Source: CALLPQ01 sp964479275
Lineage (GTDB): Bacteria > Pseudomonadota > Alphaproteobacteria > Caulobacterales > Parvularculaceae
Assembly (NCBI GenBank): GCA_964479275.1
Contig: CAYZLR010000010.1
Location: 1-58,076 of the forward strand
DNA length: 58,076 nt
Reading direction: 5' to 3'
This document shows positions 52,649-58,076 of the stretch, piece by piece. Positions within the stretch are counted from its first letter, which is position 1; each line of letters starts with the position of its first letter. The notes below the pieces were generated by a model. It was not told where the DNA came from. It searched no databases and was given only the letters and a program-made list of their open reading frames with translations. Made by a program: the position numbers and the translations under genes.

Positions 52649-53166
52649 TCAAATATCAACTCAAATGTCCCCAACATCATGAATTTGAAGGTTGGTTTCG
52701 CAATAGTACAGATTATGATGACCAGTCCGCCAAAGGCTATCTGGCTTGCCCCACGTGTGGATCTGAAGACGTGACCAAGGCGATCATGTCGCCCGCGATC
52801 GTTAAGGGAGCTGCCACGAAGAATCGACAAACTTCAAAAGCCCCGCCCGCTGATCAGGTGCCTGAGATGGGTAATCCTGTCATCACCAGAGATCCGGCGC
52901 GGCTAGAGAAAATTCGCTCAAATATTGCTGCTGCTGCGGAACGTGCGCGTGAGTATGTCGAGAAAAATTTTGATTATGTTGGCGATGAGTTCCCCGAAGA
53001 AGCCCGCCGTATCCATTACGGTGAGGTTGAAGAACGCGCGATTTATGGTGAGGCGACCGGCGAAGAAGTTGGTGATTTGGTTGAGGAAGGCGTTAATGTA
53101 ACCGCAATACCGATTTCTAAAAAACCGGAAGTGATCAAAAAAGCGGATAAGAAAAAACTAAATTAG
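52645..53166 (+). CDS. DUF1178 family protein
   Basis: Unknown-function family found beside nitrilase and glutaredoxin genes in alphaproteobacteria. 173 residues. N-terminal zinc-ribbon-like pairs: CPQHHEFEGWFRNS with an upstream Lys, and CPTCGSEDV. Then a polar region and the family's AREYVEKNFDYVGDEFPEEARRIHYGE and closing basic tail (KKADKKKLN). The first residue overlaps the nitrilase stop, implying coupled translation. Role probably regulatory or metal-related; not established. Confidence 0.9.
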   Translation: MIKYQLKCPQHHEFEGWFRNSTDYDDQSAKGYLACPTCGSEDVTKAIMSPAIVKGAATKNRQTSKAPPADQVPEMGNPVITRDPARLEKIRSNIAAAAERAREYVEKNFDYVGDEFPEEARRIHYGEVEERAIYGEATGEEVGDLVEEGVNVTAIPISKKPEVIKKADKKKLN

Positions 53167-53402
53167 AGTGCAGAGTAAAGCTCTGATTCTAACGGTGCAA
53201 ATGACGCAAAAAAACCGCAGCCTGGAGTATTTTGCGTTCAATTGGCTGCCTATTTGGTGTTTCCTTTCCATCAACCCTACAAGAATGCGGGAAAATAAAA
53301 ACTGAGAGCAATTTTTGTGATCTTGATCGATTCAAAGTTGTTTGAGGTTGAGAATAAAATGTCTCTCTTGCAAAATTTTGCGGCGAGGATTAGCAATTTC
53401 AC

Positions 53403-55133
53403 ATGGAAACGATTTTAAAACGTGTTAATCAGCTTGATTTTTTTAAGGCGCTAGATCTCGAAACACGTCACGCTCTGATAGATAAAGGACGATGGTTTAC
53501 GCTTGCCGGTGGGTCTGTTCTTTATGATCAAGGGGCTCCGTCTGAGAATGTTTACTTTGTCCTTTCCGGGCGCCTGGTGGTGGCGCGAGATGATGGAGAT
53601 GGGGAAGAAAAATCGATTGTTGGCTATATTGGTTCTGGAGAACCCGTCGGTGAAATGTCTCTTTTGCTGGACGAAAAGCATACAGCAAGTGTTTATGCTC
53701 TGCGTGATACGGAGCTTTTAGCGATCAGTCATCAAGAATTTGATGCCCTTCATGAAACGCATGCTGATTTAGCTGCGAGCTTATCGCGGTTTATACTACG
53801 GCGCTCAAAACAAACTCAAGTCAGTTATTCGAAATCGTCTCCCAAAGTTTTTGCCTTGATCGGTTCGTCGCCCTCGATCGATATTGATCACAAGGTGAAA
53901 CAATTGGCCGCTGCGGTAGAAGCTTTTGGTCTTGATGTTGAGTGCATGTTTGAACGTGAAGATGTCCCGGATACCTTAGCATTTGATGAGGACGAATTGC
54001 GTCATGATATTGTAATCCTCAGTGCACGGGTTAATGATTCGTCCTGGTATCGATTTGTTTTGCGCCATGCGGATCGATTTTTTGTTTTTGCAAGACGTGA
54101 TGCCCATCCTCCAAAACCTTTTCCTTTGGCGGCCGATCGGGTTTCTCCGGCACGACAATTCAGATTGGTTGACTTGGTGATGTTGGAGGAGGGTGCAAAA
54201 TCCTGCCCGGTTATTGACTGGCGTGATGCGGTTGATGCGCAAAGAGTTTTTTATTGGCACGGCCAAGATTCCGTGAACCGCTTGGCAAGAGTGATTGCTG
54301 GGCGTTCGGTTGGCGTCATTTTGTCCGGAGGCGGCGCGCGCGCCTATGCTCATGTGGGAGTTGTGCGTGCATTACGTGAGCGCGGAGTACCGATTGATTT
54401 TGCCGGCGGCGCGAGTATGGGAGGAATCATTGCAGCGTGTGTTGCTCTTGGTTGGGATGATGCAGAGGTTGATTACCGGGTTAAAAAAGCTTTTGTCGAC
54501 AGTAATCCGTTATCAGATTTTCGTTTGCCCGTGGTATCCTTAACCAGGGGGTGTGTGGTCGAGCAACGCTTGCAAGAGCATTTTGGTGAGGTCCGAATTG
54601 AGGAAATGGGGTTACCCTTTTTTTGTGTCTCAGCTGATTTACGATATGGGATTTCTTATGTTCATCGTACCGGTTTGGTACGAGATGCCCTGCGGGCCTC
54701 TATTTCTCTGCCGGGCATATTGCCACCGATTGTTAAGGGTGATCATTTGTTGGTCGATGGAGGGCTGATAAACAATTTTCCAACTGATGTTATGTCTCGT
54801 ACGCACCGCGGCGTTAATATCGGCATAGACGTGGCGCGCCGTTCTACGATTGACCCAGCTGATTATAAGGATGTGCCGGGGTTTTTCCGCTGGGTTCGTC
54901 GTTATGGGTTTAAAACGCCGCCTCCTATAGTGGGGCTTTTGTTGCGCTCGGCAACGACTCGGCGTGAAAGCACGATGATTTATCATCCGGCAGATATTAT
55001 GATTACGCCTGCTGTTCAAGGCGTCGATCTTAGAGCTTGGGATGAATATGATTTGGCCGTCGAAGAGGGATACAAAGCGACGATGAAAGCGCTGGATGAA
55101 AATTCTGGAACTTTAGGTTTGGTGGCAGATTAA
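53403..55133 (+). CDS. Cyclic-nucleotide-domain patatin-like phospholipase (NTE family)
   Basis: Serine lipid hydrolase of the neuropathy-target-esterase type, 576 residues. Residues ~1-130 form a cNMP-binding fold (GSVLYDQGAPSENVYFVLSGRLVV; GEMSLL). The phosphate-cassette Arg that contacts cAMP is not seen: the segment reads EKHTASV. A middle alpha/beta region (~145-300) is typical of the family. The patatin domain has the oxyanion loop LSGGGARAYAHVG, nucleophile Ser338 in GGASMGG, and catalytic Asp452 in DGGLINNFP. No signal peptide; probably membrane-associated on the cytoplasmic side, acting on phospholipids or lysophospholipids. Monocistronic. Confidence 0.93.
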   Translation: METILKRVNQLDFFKALDLETRHALIDKGRWFTLAGGSVLYDQGAPSENVYFVLSGRLVVARDDGDGEEKSIVGYIGSGEPVGEMSLLLDEKHTASVYALRDTELLAISHQEFDALHETHADLAASLSRFILRRSKQTQVSYSKSSPKVFALIGSSPSIDIDHKVKQLAAAVEAFGLDVECMFEREDVPDTLAFDEDELRHDIVILSARVNDSSWYRFVLRHADRFFVFARRDAHPPKPFPLAADRVSPARQFRLVDLVMLEEGAKSCPVIDWRDAVDAQRVFYWHGQDSVNRLARVIAGRSVGVILSGGGARAYAHVGVVRALRERGVPIDFAGGASMGGIIAACVALGWDDAEVDYRVKKAFVDSNPLSDFRLPVVSLTRGCVVEQRLQEHFGEVRIEEMGLPFFCVSADLRYGISYVHRTGLVRDALRASISLPGILPPIVKGDHLLVDGGLINNFPTDVMSRTHRGVNIGIDVARRSTIDPADYKDVPGFFRWVRRYGFKTPPPIVGLLLRSATTRRESTMIYHPADIMITPAVQGVDLRAWDEYDLAVEEGYKATMKALDENSGTLGLVAD

Positions 55134-55473
55134 AATTCCGGTCAGGGGATTAAGCGAATAAGGTTCCTCATTTTATAGGCCTCATTTTAGGCAAAGGCAC
55201 CGTTGATGTCGTTGATTCTGTGGAATTTAGAACGCATTTTTGAAATTTCAGCCCCTTAAAGGCGATGTAATGGTGATTGAGAGGGGGCATGGCTTATTTG
55301 TGATGGACATTTGTGTGTCATTATGGCTCAATATCATGCGGTGTGCGTCAGTCAGGTGCCTCATTATATTTGTGGCTTATGGCAATGGTGTATGGATGTA
55401 TAGATGGGCGAGAACAGCATTGGGGTTCGTTCGTTTATGAGATGTATTGGGGAAAAGAGAATGGGGCTTTCCG
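55134..55473. other. 340-bp intergenic region
   Basis: No gene called. A 66-codon frame at 55240-55440 lacks a good ribosome-binding site and any family signature. I see no strong terminator after the phospholipase. The end holds GGGG at about nine bases ahead of ATG 55474. Confidence 0.3.
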
Positions 55474-55689
55474 ATGAGCGATAAATTTTATGTCACGCTG
55501 AGTGCAGAGGATCAGGCAAAGGTGCAAGAATGTTTGCAAGCCGGACTGTTTGATAATGCTGGTGATTTAATTCGTGAGAGTATTGCGTTGAGTCATCGGC
55601 AAGTGAAAATGAGCCGTGACCATAATCACAAGCTAAGGGTGCAATTAACATCGCTTTGTGCGCGTTTAGAGCGTTATCAAAAAAAATAA
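55474..55689 (+). CDS. ParD-like ribbon-helix-helix antitoxin, orphan
   Basis: 71-residue protein resembling ParD/CopG antitoxins. A beta strand FYVTLSAED is followed by helix QAKVQECLQAGLFDNAGDLIRESIAL, the pattern of a ribbon-helix-helix dimer with the G-x-(F/Y)-x-(N/S) turn. The C-terminal part (HRQVKMSRDHNHKLRVQL) is basic and helical, where ParD usually binds the toxin ParE. The frame opens at a TTG at 55447; ATG 55474 fits better. No ParE-like toxin follows: the next gene starts 130 bases away and is unrelated. It may be a solitary repressor or a relic. Confidence 0.6.
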   Translation: MSDKFYVTLSAEDQAKVQECLQAGLFDNAGDLIRESIALSHRQVKMSRDHNHKLRVQLTSLCARLERYQKK

Positions 55690-55818
55690 TGGATGCTATT
55701 GCGCATGTTGCACAGGTTTCATTTTGCTGATTAACGCATGCCGATTTGGCCACACGCCAAAAATTACTACATCCAGTTCTTTTTTTGCTGATTTTTTACC
55801 GATCTTGGTGAGGGTATT

Positions 55819-56538
55819 ATGATAGAAATTTTACAAGATAATCTGATAACAATTTTAGGCTTAACAAGCGCCGGTGCTTTTATCGGTGGCGTTATTGGCT
55901 TGTTCTTTGAACATGCGGCAAAAAAAAACGCACTTAGCAGTGCAATATTGAGCCAAGCCCGTACGTTATCAGGATCATTAGACCAATTCAAAACTGGGCT
56001 AGGAGAAACCCAGGGTGGCTTCGAGGCGATTCTGGATATGTTGGCTCCTGATCATGATGTGCCTGAAGCTCCCGTAGTTGTAGATCTGCCAGAAGAACTT
56101 AATCAGACAACAGATCAAACTATGGAAGTGCCAGCAGAAGCTGATCAGGCCGAAAAACCTTCTATGCGCGATTTTGCCAGCAAATTGTTAGCGGCGGTTG
56201 CTGCCATACCCGCTTTACCTGCATTGCCGAATTTTGGGCGCGATTTTGAGATGTTGCAAGATAATCAAATGTTCGATGCTGTGTTTAATCAGTTGCAAGG
56301 ACTCGAGACAGATGGCTTAAATGGTTTGCTTGGTGAGTTTAAAACCCTGATTGAAAATAATATAAAGCCGGGCCTTGAGCGGGCTATGGCTGAAGGGGGA
56401 GAGTTTACTTTAGAACCTGAGACGATTGATACACTCACCCGCAGCGCTAATGAATTTGTAAAATCTATTGGCGGCTTGGATCAAGGTGTTGCTAAAGTAA
56501 TGGCGGGCATTAACGAAATGATTGGTCGCCTTAATTGA
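55819..56538 (+). CDS. Hypothetical membrane-anchored protein
   Basis: Not recognised. 239 residues, strongly acidic. One N-terminal membrane helix with a glycine-rich face (LTSAGAFIGGVIGLFFE, residues ~14-32), then a soluble region of predicted helices, an acidic Pro-rich linker (~75-115), and a C-terminal helical domain. A repeated amphipathic pattern (PALPALPNFG; LQGLETDGLNGLLGEFKTLIEN; SANEFVKSIGGLDQGVAKVMAGINEM) suggests coiled or bundle structure. GAGGGT lies ahead of ATG 55819. It lies downstream of the ParD-like gene and upstream of the CurA-like gene without evident functional link. Codon use looks like that of its neighbours. Confidence 0.7.
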   Translation: MIEILQDNLITILGLTSAGAFIGGVIGLFFEHAAKKNALSSAILSQARTLSGSLDQFKTGLGETQGGFEAILDMLAPDHDVPEAPVVVDLPEELNQTTDQTMEVPAEADQAEKPSMRDFASKLLAAVAAIPALPALPNFGRDFEMLQDNQMFDAVFNQLQGLETDGLNGLLGEFKTLIENNIKPGLERAMAEGGEFTLEPETIDTLTRSANEFVKSIGGLDQGVAKVMAGINEMIGRLN

Positions 56539-56844
56539 GGCAATTGTTAAACCCAATTGTGAGCATGCTCGTCAAAAAACTAATCGGCTATAAGCAATAG
56601 AAACGATTTCTACAATGAAGTTGGATGAAAAAGTAAGGTCATCACGCCTTGCTGGTTTTGCTGCGTCCGAACTATAAACTGCACAATTTACAAGCTCTTC
56701 AGGCAAAGCCATGGTATGGGGAACCACCACATCCAGTTGGGCGTGGTATCGTTACATATCTATCAATGATTGTTGATCCAGGTGATGTGCTCGGTTTTTA
56801 CAAATCCTGAAATTTTAAAATTTTTCCAGTAAGAGGCCCTTATT
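56539..56844. other. 306-bp intergenic region
   Basis: No gene, clear terminator or operator seen between the hypothetical protein and the CurA-like gene. It most likely holds the latter's promoter; GTAAGAGG sits shortly before ATG 56845 as its ribosome-binding site. Confidence 0.3.
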
Positions 56845-57879
56845 ATGACAACCAGCAAAGCGATTTTTCTAAAAAGTTATCCGAAGGGGACGCCGCAACT
56901 CTCTGAATTTGAAATGCGTGAAGTGGATGTTCGCGCGCCTGGTGCGAATGAAGTTTTGCTGCGTACAGTTTGGATGTCTGTTGATCCGTATATGCGGGGC
57001 CGCATGAACCCGGATGTCAAAAGTTATATTCCCGCTTTTTCTTTGGATGAGCCTTTGAATGGCGGTGCCGTGAGTCAAGTTATTGCATCAAACCACAGTG
57101 ATTTTTCTGAAGGTGATTACGTGGTCGCATTTTCAGGAGGATGGCAAGAATTTCATGTTGCTGATGGGGCTACGCTTCAAAAAGTGGATCCTGCGATGGC
57201 GCCTTTGTCTGCTTTTCTCGGGGTTTTGGGAATGCCAGGCTTGACGGCTTGGGTAGGACTGACCCAAATCTTGGAACCCAAAGATGGTGAAACTCTCTTT
57301 GTTTCTGGTGCTGCTGGGGCTGTGGGGTCTCTTGTATGTCAGCTGGGTAAATTAAAAGGTATGAAAGTGATCGGGTCTGCAGGGTCTGCAGAAAAATGTA
57401 CATGGCTGGAATCAGAGGGTGGGTGTGATGTTGCGTTGAACTATAAAGATTATCCCGATGCAACCGCTTTGACGAAGGCGCTTGCAGCCCATGCGCCAAA
57501 AGGGGTGGATTGTTATTTTGAAAATGTTGGCGGTGATCATCTTGAGGCCGCGCTTAATTGTGCCGCCTTTGGGGCGCGCATGGCGCTTTGCGGGATGATT
57601 GCACAATATAACAATACAAATCCGCAGCCTGGGCCCAGTAATTTGATTAATATGATCGGTCGGGGGATTATGGCTAAAGGCTTTATTGTTTCAAATTATA
57701 CGCATTTGACACCACAATTTTTTGCTGAAGTTGGCCCTGCACTCGCCAGTCAAAAGGTTTCCTTCCGAGAATCCGTGTACGAAGGACTAGAAAAGGCGCC
57801 TGAGGCATTTTTGGGATTGTTTAAGGGGGATAATTTTGGGAAAGCGGTTGTCCGGGTCAGTGATGATCAGTTGGCTTGA
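56845..57879 (+). CDS. NADPH-dependent reductase, CurA / leukotriene-B4-dehydrogenase-like
   Basis: Medium-chain dehydrogenase/reductase without zinc, reducing alpha,beta-unsaturated carbonyls with NADPH. 344 residues. Family marks: RTVWMSVDPYMRGRMN in the catalytic domain, GMPGLTAWVGL, the cofactor loop VSGAAGAVGSLVCQLGKLKG (residues ~153-172), and YFENVGGDHLEAAL. Homologues reduce curcumin, prostaglandins and alkenals; the native substrate here is unknown. Monocistronic with its own terminator. Confidence 0.92.
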   Translation: MTTSKAIFLKSYPKGTPQLSEFEMREVDVRAPGANEVLLRTVWMSVDPYMRGRMNPDVKSYIPAFSLDEPLNGGAVSQVIASNHSDFSEGDYVVAFSGGWQEFHVADGATLQKVDPAMAPLSAFLGVLGMPGLTAWVGLTQILEPKDGETLFVSGAAGAVGSLVCQLGKLKGMKVIGSAGSAEKCTWLESEGGCDVALNYKDYPDATALTKALAAHAPKGVDCYFENVGGDHLEAALNCAAFGARMALCGMIAQYNNTNPQPGPSNLINMIGRGIMAKGFIVSNYTHLTPQFFAEVGPALASQKVSFRESVYEGLEKAPEAFLGLFKGDNFGKAVVRVSDDQLA

Positions 57880-57947
57880 TTGTTTTAATGCTTGTCCCAT
57901 TTTGAGCCGATTAGTGCTTTTAATTTGTGGATGAACCATATTGAAAG

Positions 57948-57977
57948 CCCGATGAGATGATTACAGATCTCATCGGG
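57948..57977 (+). terminator. Terminator after the CurA-like gene
   Basis: An 11-bp perfect stem, CCCGATGAGAT (57948-57958) and ATCTCATCGGG (57967-57977), with an 8-nt loop, 68 bases after the stop codon, followed by the weakly T-rich TTGTATTTAG. Confidence 0.75.
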
Positions 57978-58076
57978 TTGTATTTAGGGGGGGGTAAACT
58001 TAAAATTTTAAGAGTTCTCAAAAAGACCTCTGAACAAAACCGGTGATTTTGGGATTATTTTATAATAGCCAAGGTT

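Noticed and set aside
55240..55440. 66-codon frame between the phospholipase and the ParD-like gene
   Set aside because: Weak composition, no ribosome-binding site and no recognisable domain.
1..58076. tRNA, rRNA, riboswitch or insertion-sequence elements
   Set aside because: By eye I found no T-arm plus acceptor-stem combination, no rRNA landmark, no transposase-like frame and no matching terminal inverted repeats; a covariance-model scan would settle this.

Overview
The window is a chromosomal segment of an alphaproteobacterium with moderate-to-low GC. The grounds are gene content and order. A divergent tldD / cox block encodes coxB, coxA, ctaB, a CoxF-like peptide, ctaG, coxC, DUF983 and SURF1. 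There is also cvpA-purF near radA, a divergent secA / parvulin pair, and comF-grxC-nitrilase-DUF1178 beside an NDUFAF5-like methyltransferase. AcnA is of the 891-residue type. I cannot place it below class; an aerobic, heterotrophic, probably marine lineage such as Hyphomonadales or Parvularculales is a guess. I found no tRNA, rRNA, CRISPR array, transposase or phage module.

Layout. 1-4 kb: two small exported proteins (DUF2147 and IalB-like) and a membrane hybrid histidine kinase. 4-11.4 kb: housekeeping genes acnA, arfB, purF, cvpA and radA. 11.4-19.5 kb: a 0.7-kb very AT-rich gap, then a 7.4-kb gene for a 2470-residue secreted protein. That protein has a clan GH-A-like glycosidase domain followed by calcium-binding RTX arrays, interleaved with five copies of a roughly 95-residue module I do not recognise. 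No type I exporter genes accompany it. 19.8-25.5 kb: a short-chain dehydrogenase, a histone-deacetylase-like hydrolase and a histidine phosphatase in one run, then a DEAD-box helicase and a diguanylate cyclase.

25.5-36.3 kb: the aa3-type cytochrome c oxidase locus on the minus strand. CoxB carries about 100 extra residues, and the locus is split between coxA and ctaB by a separately terminated TonB-dependent receptor and two small membrane-protein genes. 36.5-44 kb: tldD, a histidine-kinase-like protein that has lost its phospho-acceptor His, a POT peptide transporter, a HIT protein and a GST. 44-53 kb: secA, a membrane-anchored parvulin, mutT overlapping an orphan Flp pilin gene, the methyltransferase, comF, grxC, a nitrilase and DUF1178. 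53-58 kb: a cNMP-domain/patatin phospholipase, an orphan ParD-like antitoxin, an unrecognised membrane-anchored protein and a CurA-like reductase.

How the genes fit together. The cox genes provide heme O synthesis (ctaB), copper delivery (ctaG), assembly (SURF1) and subunits I-III of the terminal oxidase. AcnA feeds the TCA cycle. SecA and the parvulin serve export. The outstanding accessory element is the giant RTX protein. The most testable oddities are its repeated module, the CoxB insert, the degenerate kinase, and a pair of near-identical 41-nt hairpins at 6901 and 19703.
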